DNA of 8,721 bases. Origin: ZC4RG20 sp964518995. Lineage in GTDB: Bacteria > Pseudomonadota > Gammaproteobacteria > Steroidobacterales > Rariloculaceae. This document shows positions 1 to 6,945 of this stretch, in pieces. Within the stretch, counting starts at the first letter, position 1. The number at the start of each line of letters is the position of its first letter. The notes under the pieces were generated by a model that was not told where the DNA came from, ran no database searches, and saw only the letters and a list, made by a program, of their open reading frames with translations. Where the stretch lies: the NCBI GenBank assembly GCA_964518995.1, contig CAZFJU010000190.1, forward strand, positions 1 through 8,721. The letters are read 5' to 3'. A program made the translations under genes and the position numbers.

Positions 1-341
1 GTGCCGGTGGCATTGCCGGCGCCGGGATGGACGACGAGCCCGGCGGGCTTGTCGATGACCAGCAGCGCATCGTCCTGGTACCTGATCGTCAACGGGATCG
101 GCTCGGAAACCACAGGCACCGCCGCGTCGAGCGTCGCGCTGAGGACAAGCTCCTCACCGCCCTTCACCTTGCGCTTGGCCTCGGCCGGCGCGCCGCCGAT
201 CGTCAGCTCACCGGAATCGATCCACGTCTTCAACCGGCTGCGCGAGAACTCCGAGAGCAGCGCCGCGGCGGCCTGATCGAGCCGCCGGCCCGCGAGCTCG
301 GGGGGGACGACCACGCGGCGATGGACGGATTCAGGCTCCAT
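1..341 (-). CDS. rluD: 23S rRNA pseudouridine synthase RluD, N-terminal part (partial)
   Basis: RluD makes pseudouridines in helix 69 of 23S rRNA (positions 1911, 1915 and 1917 in E. coli) during late 50S assembly in the cytoplasm. Only the first 113 codons are present; the gene runs off the left edge, and full-length relatives are about 320 residues. The ATG at 341-339 gives MEPESVHRRV, followed by an S4 RNA-binding domain at about residues 18-65 (GRRLDQAAAALL, SRSRLKTWIDSGELTI). The start of the synthase domain follows, with DALLVIDKPAGLVVHPGAGN at residues 91-110. The HPGAGN signature favours RluD over RluA or RluC. The catalytic Asp motif (GRLD) lies outside the window, so catalysis cannot be confirmed. 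No clear Shine-Dalgarno sequence precedes the start. The divergent neighbour is bamD, the same arrangement as rluD/yfiO in E. coli, which supports the call. Confidence 0.9.
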   Translation of the reverse strand, partial: MEPESVHRRVVVPPELAGRRLDQAAAALLSEFSRSRLKTWIDSGELTIGGAPAEAKRKVKGGEELVLSATLDAAVPVVSEPIPLTIRYQDDALLVIDKPAGLVVHPGAGNATG

Positions 342-447
342 GTGAGCCGAGCCCGGGAAACTTTCGGCCACGGCCGGCCGTCAAACGGTACAATCCGCCG
401 TTCCCGACAGGGGCCGAGATGCGCGGTGTACGACCATTGGTAACCCC
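342..447. promoter_or_regulatory. Divergent rluD/bamD intergenic region with a -10-like box
   Basis: This 106-bp gap separates two divergent start codons and must hold both promoters and leaders. The best single element is TACAAT at 389-394 (+), a good -10 hexamer for bamD, flanked by an AACGG (384-388) / CCGTT (398-402) inverted pair. No convincing -35 hexamer lies 16-18 bp upstream of it. On the minus strand TTGACG (384-379) resembles a -35 for rluD but has no matching -10. A perfect 12-bp palindrome, ACGGCCGGCCGT, lies at 370-381 between the two. The promoter assignments are inference. Confidence 0.3.
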
Positions 448-1203
448 ATGCCTTCGATGAAAAGACCGATTTTGCTCATTCTCGCTGTTTTGGCGCTCGC
501 CGCCTGCGGCCGTAGCAACGTCGCGCAGAACCTCGGCCCGGAGCTGCTCTACGAGCGCGGCCAGGAGATGATGCAGGCCGGCAACTACCAAGGCGCCGTG
601 GCGTACTTTCAGCAGCTCGAGGCAAGGTACCCGTTCAGCAACCTGGCTCGGCAAGCGCAGCTCGACGTGATCTACACGTATTATAGGGCCGGCTTCCGCG
701 AAGAGGCGATCGCCGCCGCGGAGGAGTTCGAGCGGGAGAATCCGACCCATCCCCGCGTCGACTACACCCTCTACATGCGCGGCCTGATTTATTTCGACGA
801 GGGGCCGAATATCCTCGAGCGGTTGTTCCGCATCAATGTCGCCACGCGGCCGCCGAAAGACACGGAACGCTCGTTCCGCATGTTCGAGGAGCTGCTGCGG
901 CGCTTCCCGGATAGCGAATACGCCGAGGATGCGCACCAGCGCATGGTTTTTCTACGTAATCGGCTCGCCGAGTACGAAAACTACGTGGCTCGCTACTGGA
1001 TTCGGCGCGGCGCGTACGTCGCTGCGATCAACCGCGCGGAATATGCGATCGAAACCTACCCCGGGGCACCGCAGCTCGAAGACAGCTTGAATATCATGAT
1101 CGAGGCGTACCAGCTGCTCGGCATGGACGACCTGGCTGCGGACGCGGAGCGCGTGCTGAACCAGAGTTATGGGGCGGCGCGTGATCCCTTCCAGCTCGAC
1201 TAG
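448..1203 (+). CDS. bamD: Outer-membrane assembly lipoprotein BamD (YfiO/ComL)
   Basis: BamD is the essential lipoprotein partner of BamA in the BAM complex, which folds beta-barrel proteins into the outer membrane; it sits on the periplasmic face. The 251-residue product matches the family length (about 245). It starts with a lipoprotein signal peptide, K5-R6 then a hydrophobic stretch at 8-19, ending in the lipobox LAAC with lipidated Cys20. The rest is helical TPR-like repeats, for example LLYERGQEMMQAGNYQGAVA at about 33-52 and SEYAEDAHQRMVFLRNRLAE at about 156-175, typical of the five-TPR BamD fold. Residues after Cys20 are Gly-Arg, with no Asp at +2, consistent with sorting to the outer membrane. 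The ATG at 448 is the first in frame; a second ATG at 457 (Met4) would keep the signal peptide and cannot be excluded. Neither has a strong Shine-Dalgarno. The gene is divergent from rluD and convergent with nadE. Confidence 0.94.
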   Translation: MPSMKRPILLILAVLALAACGRSNVAQNLGPELLYERGQEMMQAGNYQGAVAYFQQLEARYPFSNLARQAQLDVIYTYYRAGFREEAIAAAEEFERENPTHPRVDYTLYMRGLIYFDEGPNILERLFRINVATRPPKDTERSFRMFEELLRRFPDSEYAEDAHQRMVFLRNRLAEYENYVARYWIRRGAYVAAINRAEYAIETYPGAPQLEDSLNIMIEAYQLLGMDDLAADAERVLNQSYGAARDPFQLD

Positions 1204-1208
1204 CCGCG

Positions 1209-1326
1209 AAAAGCCTCTGGCGGCGCGCTGCGGCGTTGAAAGCCGGCTCGAAATGCTCACGTACTCCTATGTACGCTGCGCTTTCGAGCCGGCTTTCGCC
1301 TTGCATCGCATCCACCAGAGGCTTTT
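1209..1326. repeat. Nested inverted-repeat element (REP/BIME-like) between bamD and nadE
   Basis: A 118-bp element with two nested stems fills most of the gap between two convergent genes. The outer arms are AAAAGCCTCTGG (1209-1220) and CCAGAGGCTTTT (1315-1326), 12 of 12 complementary. The inner arms are GAAAGCCGGCTCGAAA (1238-1253) and TTTCGAGCCGGCTTTC (1282-1297), 16 of 16 complementary. They are capped by a CGTAC (1260-1264) / GTACG (1271-1275) stem with a 6-nt loop. The segments between outer and inner stems (1221-1237 and 1298-1314) are only partly complementary. No ORF of note lies inside. The layout looks like a dispersed intergenic repeat of GC-rich gammaproteobacteria. The family assignment is from general recall, not from a search. 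The structure would also form in RNA from either direction. Confidence 0.8.
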
Positions 1327-1327
1327 T
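1209..1327. terminator. Possible bidirectional terminator formed by the nested hairpin
   Basis: The element lies 5 bp after the bamD stop and 56 bp after the nadE stop, between convergent genes. The outer stem has an A-tract on its left arm (1209-1212) and a T5 tract on its right arm (1323-1327), as in bidirectional A-stem-T terminators. However, the arms are about 94 nt apart, and the strong 16-bp inner stem is not followed by a T-run. Termination is therefore inferred from position and folding only. Confidence 0.35.
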
Positions 1328-1340
1328 CGGACTGGTCGTC

Positions 1341-1366
1341 GGCGGCGCGCTGCGGCGTTGAAAGCC
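1341..1366 (+). repeat. Partial second copy of the intergenic repeat (26-bp direct repeat)
   Basis: These 26 bases are identical to 1219-1244 within the nested inverted repeat, an exact direct repeat with a 122-bp period; the shared core includes GCGGCGTTGAAAGCC. Identity stops at both ends: the base before is T at 1218 and C at 1340, and the base after is G at 1245 and T at 1367. The second copy therefore lacks the rest of the inner stem. It looks like a truncated tandem copy of the same element, ending just before the nadE stop codon. Confidence 0.8.
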
Positions 1367-1382
1367 TGCGGCAGGGCGCCGC

Positions 1383-2990
1383 TCAGTACGCCGATGTCAT
1401 CGGATAGCGCCAGTCCCGGCCGAACGCGCGGTTGCTGACGCGCACTCCGGGCGGCGCCTGACGGCGCTTGTACTCCGCCCGCCGCACCATCTGCAGCACG
1501 CGCACGACGATCTCCCGGTCGAACCCGAGCTCGGTGATCTGGTCGACGGAGTAGTCCTTCTCGATGAACGCCTCGAGAATTGGGTCGAGCACGTCGTACG
1601 CCGGCAGCGAATCCGTGTCCTTTTGATCGTCGGCCAGCTCCGCGCTCGGCGGCCGCTCGATCGTGCGCACCGGAATGGCCGGCGACAGCGAATTGCGGTA
1701 GCGCGCGAGCCGATAGACGAGCGACTTGCTGCAGTCCTTGAGCGGCGCGAAGCCGCCGGCCATATCGCCGTAGAGCGTCGCGTAACCCACGGCCATCTCG
1801 CTCTTATTGCCGGTCGAGAGCAGCATCTCACCAAGCTTGTTCGACAGCGCCATCAGCAGCAGGCCGCGACAGCGGGACTGGATGTTTTCCTCGGTGGTGT
1901 CGGGCGGCAGACCGCCAATGATGTCTTTCAGCACCTCGAGGGTCGTCTCGAACAACGGCTCGATCGACATCTGGTCATAGCGGACGCCGAGCATTCGCGC
2001 CTGCGCTTCGGCGTCGTCGAGGCTGATCTGCGCCGTATAGCGGGACGGCATCATGACCGCGTGCACGCGCTCGGGGCCGAGCGCGTCGGCCGCGATCGCG
2101 AGCGTCATTGCCGAGTCGAGGCCGCCCGAGAGACCGAGCACAACCCCCTTGAAGTTGTTCTTCTCGACATAGTCGCGCGTGCCGAGCACGAGCGCGCCGT
2201 AGACGCTCGCCTCGTCGGACGGCAGCGGGGCGATCGACCCGGGCCGAAGCGTCGGCACGCCGCCGTCTACATCGACGTCGACGGTAAAGATGCCTTCCTC
2301 GAAGAACGGGGCGCGGAACACGACCTCGCCCGTCGCGTCGAGCGCGAGCGACCCGCCGTCGAAGACCAGCTCATCCTGGCCGCCAACGAGATTGACGTAA
2401 AGGAGCGGGAAACCGTTCTCCCGCGCGCGGCGCGCGAGCACTTCCTCGCGGACCTGCGGCTGATTGGCATGATACGGCGAGCCGTTGATGACGAGCAGCA
2501 GCTTGGCGCCGGCCTCGGCGGCTGCGCGGCTCGGCTCCGGGTCCCACGCGTCCTCGCAGATGATCATGCCGGCACACACGCCGCCGACGGTCGCGACGGT
2601 CGCGTTCATACCGGGCTGAAAGTAACGCTTCTCGTCGAATACACCGTAGTTCGGCAGCACTCGTTTGCGGTGCTTCGCGATGATCTGGCCATTGGCAATC
2701 AGCGCGCCGGAGTTATAAATGAACTCGCCCTGGTACTCGGGATAGCCGAGAAACATCGCGATGCCGGAGACGCTCTTGCACAGCCGCTCGAACGCCGCCT
2801 CGACGCGATCCCGCAGGCCGCGATGGAGCAGCAGATCCTCGGGCGGATAGCCCGACAGCGTCAGCTCCGGGAACAGCACCAGCTCGCAGCCGAGGACATC
2901 GCGCGCGTGCGCGGCAGCTTCGAGCACCTTCTCGGCGTTCTCGTCGATGCCGCCGACGCGGGTATTGAGCTGCGCTAATGCGATCTTCAT
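1383..2990 (-). CDS. nadE: Glutamine-dependent NAD+ synthetase
   Basis: NadE carries out the last step of NAD+ synthesis, ATP-dependent amidation of nicotinic acid adenine dinucleotide, using ammonia released from glutamine. The 535-residue product has both domains of the glutamine-dependent type. The N-terminal nitrilase-like glutaminase (about 1-250) has the catalytic triad Glu42 (FPELTLSGYPPEDL), Lys109 (just before LPNYGVFDE) and Cys145 (MIICEDAWDP). The C-terminal synthetase has the PP-loop SGGLDS at 288-293 and the STGNKSEMAVGYATLYGDMAG-type region, with a conserved tail (RAFGRDWRYPMTSAY). The ATG at 2990-2988 gives MKIALAQLN, the expected N-terminus. There is no Shine-Dalgarno: a repeat copy ends 2 bases before the start codon. 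The gene follows sucD on the same strand after 59 bp, so it may be read from the sucC promoter or from an unrecognised one. Confidence 0.96.
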   Translation of the reverse strand: MKIALAQLNTRVGGIDENAEKVLEAAAHARDVLGCELVLFPELTLSGYPPEDLLLHRGLRDRVEAAFERLCKSVSGIAMFLGYPEYQGEFIYNSGALIANGQIIAKHRKRVLPNYGVFDEKRYFQPGMNATVATVGGVCAGMIICEDAWDPEPSRAAAEAGAKLLLVINGSPYHANQPQVREEVLARRARENGFPLLYVNLVGGQDELVFDGGSLALDATGEVVFRAPFFEEGIFTVDVDVDGGVPTLRPGSIAPLPSDEASVYGALVLGTRDYVEKNNFKGVVLGLSGGLDSAMTLAIAADALGPERVHAVMMPSRYTAQISLDDAEAQARMLGVRYDQMSIEPLFETTLEVLKDIIGGLPPDTTEENIQSRCRGLLLMALSNKLGEMLLSTGNKSEMAVGYATLYGDMAGGFAPLKDCSKSLVYRLARYRNSLSPAIPVRTIERPPSAELADDQKDTDSLPAYDVLDPILEAFIEKDYSVDQITELGFDREIVVRVLQMVRRAEYKRRQAPPGVRVSNRAFGRDWRYPMTSAY

Positions 2991-2992
2991 AA

Positions 2993-3056
2993 CGGAATTG
3001 GGGTCAGAGCCCTATTACTTCGGTGGCGGAATTGGGGTCAGAGCCCTTTTTACTTC
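2993..3056. repeat. Two tandem copies of a GGGGTCAGAG-type repeat spanning the sucD-nadE junction
   Basis: The block AATTGGGGTCAGAGCCCT, preceded by CGG, occurs identically at 2993-3013 and 3027-3047 (21 bp, period 34). The match resumes after 1 base (copy 1) or 2 bases (copy 2) with TTACTTC at 3015-3021 and 3050-3056. The longer unit is therefore about 29-30 bp with one indel. On the coding strand TTACTTC reads GAAGTAA, so the right copy includes the sucD stop codon and part of its last codons, while the left copy ends 2 bases from the nadE ATG. Repeats with a GGGGTCAGA core are familiar as short dispersed intergenic elements in proteobacteria, sometimes near REP-associated (Y1) transposases. 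That link is recall, not something visible here, and no transposase is in the window. Confidence 0.8.
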
Positions 3057-3919
3057 AGCGCCTCGGCCATGGCCTCGCCGAGATCCGCGAGTGAACGCAC
3101 CGTGCGCACTCCGGCCCTCTCGAGCGCGGCGTACTTCTCCGTTGCAGTGCCCGTGCCGCCCGAGATGATCGCGCCAGCGTGGCCCATCCGCTTGCCCGGC
3201 GGGGCCGTGACGCCCGCGATATACGCAACCACCGGCTTCGAGACATGCGCCGCGATGTACTCCGCCGCCGCCTCTTCGTCCGTGCCGCCGATCTCGCCGA
3301 TCATCACGATACCGCGCGTCGCGGGGTCCGCCTCGAACAGCTCGAGACAGTCGATGAAATTCATGCCGCGGACCGGATCGCCGCCGATGCCGACGCACGT
3401 CGTCTGGCCGAGGCCGCGCGCGGTGGTCTGCCCGACCGCCTCGTACGTCAGCGTGCCCGAGCGCGACACGATGCCGACCGAGCCGGGCTTGTGGATCGCA
3501 CCCGGCATGATGCCGATCTTGCACTCGCCGGGCGTGATGATGCCGGGGCAGTTCGGCCCGATCAGACGGCAGTCGTAGTCCTTCAGCACCGCCTTCACCC
3601 GCACCATGTCGAGCACCGGCACGCCCTCGGTGATGCATACGACGAGCTCGATACCGGCATGCGCCGCCTCGAGGATCGCGTCCGCGGCGAACGGCGCCGG
3701 CACGTAGATCATGCTCACCGTTGCGCCCGTCTCGCGCGTCGCGTCCGCGACCGTATCGTAGACCGGCAGCCCGAGATGCTCGGTGCCGCCGCGGCCCGGC
3801 GTCACGCCGGCGACGACCTGCGTGCCGTAATCCAGACACTGTTGCGTGTGGAACGTACCTTGGCGGCCTGTCAGCCCCTGGCAGATGACTTTGGTGCCTT
3901 TGCCGACCAGAATGCTCAT
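3050..3919 (-). CDS. sucD: Succinyl-CoA synthetase (ADP-forming) alpha subunit
   Basis: SucD is the alpha subunit of the TCA-cycle enzyme that converts succinyl-CoA, ADP and phosphate to succinate, CoA and ATP. It binds CoA and carries the phosphohistidine. The 289-residue product is full length (E. coli about 289). It has the CoA-binding Rossmann N-terminus (MSILVGKGTKVICQGLTGRQ, then GTFH), GPNCPG at 121-126, CKIGIMPG at 133-140, and the phosphorylated His247 in GKRMGHAGAI. The start ATG (3919-3917) overlaps the sucC stop as ATGA and has a strong Shine-Dalgarno GGAGGT (3930-3925) inside the sucC 3' end, so translation is probably coupled. The stop codon (3052-3050) lies within the repeat described for 2993-3056; the ending EALK is still normal for the family. 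Confidence 0.97.
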   Translation of the reverse strand: MSILVGKGTKVICQGLTGRQGTFHTQQCLDYGTQVVAGVTPGRGGTEHLGLPVYDTVADATRETGATVSMIYVPAPFAADAILEAAHAGIELVVCITEGVPVLDMVRVKAVLKDYDCRLIGPNCPGIITPGECKIGIMPGAIHKPGSVGIVSRSGTLTYEAVGQTTARGLGQTTCVGIGGDPVRGMNFIDCLELFEADPATRGIVMIGEIGGTDEEAAAEYIAAHVSKPVVAYIAGVTAPPGKRMGHAGAIISGGTGTATEKYAALERAGVRTVRSLADLGEAMAEALK

Positions 3920-3930
3920 GCCGCACCTCC
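3916..3930 (-). promoter_or_regulatory. sucD ribosome binding site and sucC/sucD ATGA overlap
   Basis: On the minus strand GGAGGT at 3930-3925 precedes the sucD ATG by 5 bases, and the sucC TGA shares bases with that ATG (ATGA, 3919-3916). This fixes the sucD start and indicates translational coupling, which would help equal production of the two subunits. Confidence 0.85.
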
Positions 3931-5085
3931 CGCGAGCTCGACGACCTTGGACGCCGCGTCCCTCAGATCCTGCGCCGGGACGATCGAAAGCCCGCTCTGT
4001 GCCAGCATTTCCCTGCCTTTCTCGACATTCGTGCCCTCGAGCCGCACGACCACTGGCACACGCACGTCCGCTTCCTTCACCGCCGCGATCACGCCCTCCG
4101 CGATCAGGTCGCAGCGAACGATGCCGCCGAAAATATTCACGAGGATCGCCTTCACCTTCTCGTTCGTGAGGATGATATTGAATGCCTCCTTGACGCGCTC
4201 GGCCGTGGCCCCGCCGCCGACGTCGAGGAAAGTCGCCGGCTCGCCGCCGTGCAGCTTGATCAGGTCCATCGTCGCCATCGCGAGCCCGGCGCCGTTGACC
4301 ATGCAGGCAATATTGCCGTCGAGCGACACGTAGTTGAGATCGTTCTCGTGCGCGCGGCGCTCTTTTTCGTCCTCCTGGGCGACATCGCGCATACCGGCGA
4401 GCCGCTGCTGGCGAAACAGCGCGTTGTCCTCGATGTTGATCTTCGCGTCGAGCGCGACGATGCGCCCTTCGCTCGTCACGATCAGCGGATTGATCTCGAC
4501 AAGGCTCGCGTCACATTCGTGGAACAGCTTCACCAGCTTCGTAAGCAGCTGATGCAGCTCTTTCTGCTGCGCCTGGTCGAGACCGAGCCCGAAGCCGATC
4601 CGCCGCGTCTGATAGGGCTGCAGACCGGCGGCAGGGTGGAGATGCACCGTGAAAATCTGCTCCGGCGTATCTGCCGCGACCTGCTCGATATCCATGCCGC
4701 CGGCGGCCGACGCCATGATCGCGACCCGCTCGGCGGAACGGTCCACCAGCAGGCTGAGGTAGAGCTCGCGCGCGATGCTCGACCCGGACTCGACATAGAC
4801 GCGGTCGACCGGCAGCCCCTCGGGGCCGCTCTGGTGCGTCACCAGCTGCGTGCCGAGCATTGCCCGGGCATACGCCTGCACGTCCGCGACCGATTTCGCG
4901 AGCTTCACGCCGCCGGCTTTGCCGCGGCCGCCCGCATGCACCTGAGCCTTGACGACCCACAATTCGCCGCCGAGCGCCTCCGCTGCCTCGCCGGCCTCCG
5001 TCACATTGGCCGCGACGCGACCTTTCGGGATTGGGATGCCGTACTCGGCGAACAGCGCTTTCGACTGGTATTCGTGAAGATTCAT
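3916..5085 (-). CDS. sucC: Succinyl-CoA synthetase (ADP-forming) beta subunit
   Basis: SucC is the nucleotide- and succinate-binding beta subunit that pairs with SucD. From the ATG at 5085-5083 it encodes 389 residues (E. coli 388), beginning MNLHEYQSKALFAEYG. The ATP-grasp domain shows Lys46 and GGRGKAGG at 52-59, metal-ligand positions Asn199 (EINPLIV) and Asp213, and the alpha-contacting C-terminal domain with NGAGLAM (264-270) and FGGIVRCD (319-326). Pro20 is present, as in the ATP-using E. coli enzyme, which hints at ADP/ATP preference. The open frame continues upstream to 6300, but that stretch is antisense to pilS and has no family similarity, so the MNLHEYQ start is chosen. A weak GAAGG lies 10 bases upstream. 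sucC leads the sucCD(-nadE) transcription unit. Confidence 0.97.
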   Translation of the reverse strand: MNLHEYQSKALFAEYGIPIPKGRVAANVTEAGEAAEALGGELWVVKAQVHAGGRGKAGGVKLAKSVADVQAYARAMLGTQLVTHQSGPEGLPVDRVYVESGSSIARELYLSLLVDRSAERVAIMASAAGGMDIEQVAADTPEQIFTVHLHPAAGLQPYQTRRIGFGLGLDQAQQKELHQLLTKLVKLFHECDASLVEINPLIVTSEGRIVALDAKINIEDNALFRQQRLAGMRDVAQEDEKERRAHENDLNYVSLDGNIACMVNGAGLAMATMDLIKLHGGEPATFLDVGGGATAERVKEAFNIILTNEKVKAILVNIFGGIVRCDLIAEGVIAAVKEADVRVPVVVRLEGTNVEKGREMLAQSGLSIVPAQDLRDAASKVVELAGGAA

Positions 5086-5157
5086 GAGGCTCGTGCCTTC
5101 CAGTTCGTCATTAGAGATGTGGTGCGAAACGAGGGGTGGGCCCGTGCGCGGGGCCGT

Positions 5158-5187
5158 ATTGTCCACGAAACCGCAGAGCGCCGTAAA
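5158..5187 (-). promoter_or_regulatory. Candidate sigma-70 promoter for sucCD
   Basis: Within the 180-bp divergent sucC/pilS gap, the minus strand has TTTACG (5187-5182) as a -35-like box and GACAAT (5163-5158) as a -10-like box, 18 bp apart, each 4 of 6 to consensus. The -10 lies about 72 bp upstream of the sucC ATG. It is the best pair I found on this strand, but such scores occur by chance. A TCTAAT (-10-like) at 5115-5110 is closer to the gene but has no -35 partner. Confidence 0.25.
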
Positions 5188-5250
5188 GGCGACGCCTCGG
5201 CCGCTCCGCCGCCGGCCGCCGGCTTTGCCCGCGCTCCCGGAGCCTTCGGG

Positions 5251-5265
5251 TAAGATGCGCCCAGC
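5251..5265 (+). promoter_or_regulatory. pilS start region with a weak -10-like box and no clear Shine-Dalgarno
   Basis: TAAGAT at 5251-5256 is 4 of 6 to a -10 box and ends 9 bases before the pilS ATG. TTGCCC at 5225-5230 would be a poor -35 at 20-bp spacing. No Shine-Dalgarno is visible before the ATG at 5266. If this box is real, the pilS mRNA would have almost no leader; otherwise the promoter lies elsewhere in 5086-5250. Confidence 0.15.
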
Positions 5266-6945
5266 ATGTCCGCGGTAGTCGACAAGGCCTCGAAAGCCCG
5301 CAGGGACTTCCTTACGGCGGACGCCGACTTCGGCTGGCGCGTCCTCGGCCTGCTGAATGTGTTCCGTCTTGCGCTCGCGGCGATGCTGCTGACGGGCTTC
5401 CTCCTCATTGACGAGCCGCGGCTGATCGGCGCCGTCCATCCGCGGCTGGCCTGGCAGGCGCTCATCGCGATGTTGGCGGTCGGCACTGTCGAGATGTGGT
5501 GCCTGCATCGCCGCTCGCCGTCCGTCGAGCGGCAGGCGCCGTTCATATTCGCCGCGGATCTGGTGCTCGTCATCACGCTGATTCACGCCAGCGGCGGGCT
5601 CTCCAACGGCCTCGGCGGGCTGCTCATCGTCTCCGTCGGCGCGCTGGCGCTGCTGGTGCCGGCGCGGCTGGCCTTCCTGTTTGCGGCGCTGACCTCGCTC
5701 GCGCTGCTCGGCGAGCAGACCTGGGCCCACCTCACCGGCACCACCACCGTGGACCAGTACGTCGCCGCGGCGCTGCTCGGCGCAGTGCTGTTTCTGATTA
5801 CGACGGTCATCCAGCTGGTCCGCCACCGCATCGTCGAGACCGAGGCGCTTGCCGAGCAGCGCGGCGTCGACCTGCGGAACCTCGTCGAGCTCAACGACTA
5901 CATCATCCAGCACCTGCGCGAGAGCATCGTCGTCGTCGACGGCGACGACCGGGTGCGCCTGATCAACGAGGCGGCCCTGAAGCACCTCGGCGCGGACGGC
6001 CGCGTCGAAGGCATTCCGCTGCGCAGCCTTTCGTTCGATCTCGCAGAGCGGCTGCTCGCCTGGCGCACGCGCGACGCGCTGGAGCGCGCCGAATCCCCGT
6101 TCACCTCCGCGGACGGCGCGACCCTCGTACAGGCCCACTTCGCGACCCTCGGGGCCGGACGGCACGGCGGGGTCGTCGTATTCCTCGAGGACACCTCGCT
6201 GCTTGCGGAGCGCGTCCAGCAGACCAAGCTCGCCGCGCTCGGGCGACTCTCCGCGAGCATCGCGCACGAGATCCGCAACCCGATCGGCGCGATGAGCCAC
6301 GCCGGCCAGCTGCTCGCGGAATCCGCGACCGTCTCGGCCGCCGATCGGCGCCTGACCGACATCATTCGCGTCAACGCCACGCGAGTCAGCCAGATCGTCG
6401 AAAGCATCCTTTCACTATCGCGCAAGGACCGCACGCGGCCCGAGCGGCTCGAGCTCAAGCGCTGGGTCGGGGCCTTCGCCCGTGAATTTGTCGCCACGCA
6501 GGAGCTTTACGAGGACGCGGTGACGGTCACACCGGAGTCCATCGAGATCGACGTCGAGATGGATGTGACGCATCTGCATCAAGTCGTCTGGAACCTGTGC
6601 GAGAACGCCGTGAAATACGCGAGCGCCACCGCCGGGGCGATCGCCGTCGATCTCACCTGCGGGATCGCGGAGACCTCTCGGCGGCCGTTTCTCGAGGTCG
6701 CCGACCGCGGCCCCGGTATCGACGCCGATAAGGTCGAACAGATCTTCGAGCCCTTCTTCACCGGGCAACCGGGCGGGACGGGCCTCGGTTTATACGTGTG
6801 TCGGGAGCTGTGCGAGCGCAATGGCGCTACGCTACGCTACACCCCACGGCCCGGAGGCGGCAGCGTCTTCCGGGTCGTATTTGCCGATCCAAATCGATGG
6901 CGTAGGGGCGAGCGAGCCCGCGCTGACACCCCGGCAGGCGATTGA
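5266..6945 (+). CDS. pilS: Type IV pilus sensor histidine kinase PilS
   Basis: PilS is the inner-membrane sensor kinase that controls phosphorylation of PilR and so pilin transcription; in Pseudomonas it senses pilin level in the membrane. The 559-residue product has about six hydrophobic segments in residues 27-186, a short linker helix, and a PAS-like domain at about 208-310 (IVVVDGDDRVRLINEAALKH). The HisKA domain carries phospho-acceptor His334 (SASIAHEIRNPIGAMSHAG). The ATPase domain has the N-box (VVWNLCENAVKYAS, Asn443 and Asn447), G1 (DRGPGI from Asp480), an F-box (EPFFT) and G2 (GGTGLGL, 503-509). All catalytic motifs are intact. The ATG at 5266 is used because the hydrophobic region begins soon after it. 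pilR follows after 7 bp, so the two form an operon. The PilS identity rests on domain order plus the adjacent pilR and pilA. Confidence 0.9.
   Translation: MSAVVDKASKARRDFLTADADFGWRVLGLLNVFRLALAAMLLTGFLLIDEPRLIGAVHPRLAWQALIAMLAVGTVEMWCLHRRSPSVERQAPFIFAADLVLVITLIHASGGLSNGLGGLLIVSVGALALLVPARLAFLFAALTSLALLGEQTWAHLTGTTTVDQYVAAALLGAVLFLITTVIQLVRHRIVETEALAEQRGVDLRNLVELNDYIIQHLRESIVVVDGDDRVRLINEAALKHLGADGRVEGIPLRSLSFDLAERLLAWRTRDALERAESPFTSADGATLVQAHFATLGAGRHGGVVVFLEDTSLLAERVQQTKLAALGRLSASIAHEIRNPIGAMSHAGQLLAESATVSAADRRLTDIIRVNATRVSQIVESILSLSRKDRTRPERLELKRWVGAFAREFVATQELYEDAVTVTPESIEIDVEMDVTHLHQVVWNLCENAVKYASATAGAIAVDLTCGIAETSRRPFLEVADRGPGIDADKVEQIFEPFFTGQPGGTGLGLYVCRELCERNGATLRYTPRPGGGSVFRVVFADPNRWRRGERARADTPAGD

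Noticed and set aside
331..936. 201-codon minus-strand frame covering the start of bamD
   Set aside because: It is antisense to bamD and reads through the intergenic region with no family resemblance; the true minus-strand gene here is rluD, in another frame and starting at 341.
1623..2978. 451-codon open frame on the plus strand opposite nadE
   Set aside because: It is the antisense shadow of nadE in high-GC DNA: Arg/His/Asp/Ala-rich, no recognisable domain, and nadE on the other strand has intact catalytic motifs.
3179..4333. 384-codon plus-strand frame opposite sucD and sucC
   Set aside because: Antisense shadow with Arg/Asp/His-rich composition and no domain; both real genes are intact on the other strand.
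5086..6300. Upstream extension of the sucC frame to 6300, giving a 794-residue product
   Set aside because: The extra 405 residues are antisense to pilS, low in complexity and unlike any SucC; the family start MNLHEYQ lies at 5085.
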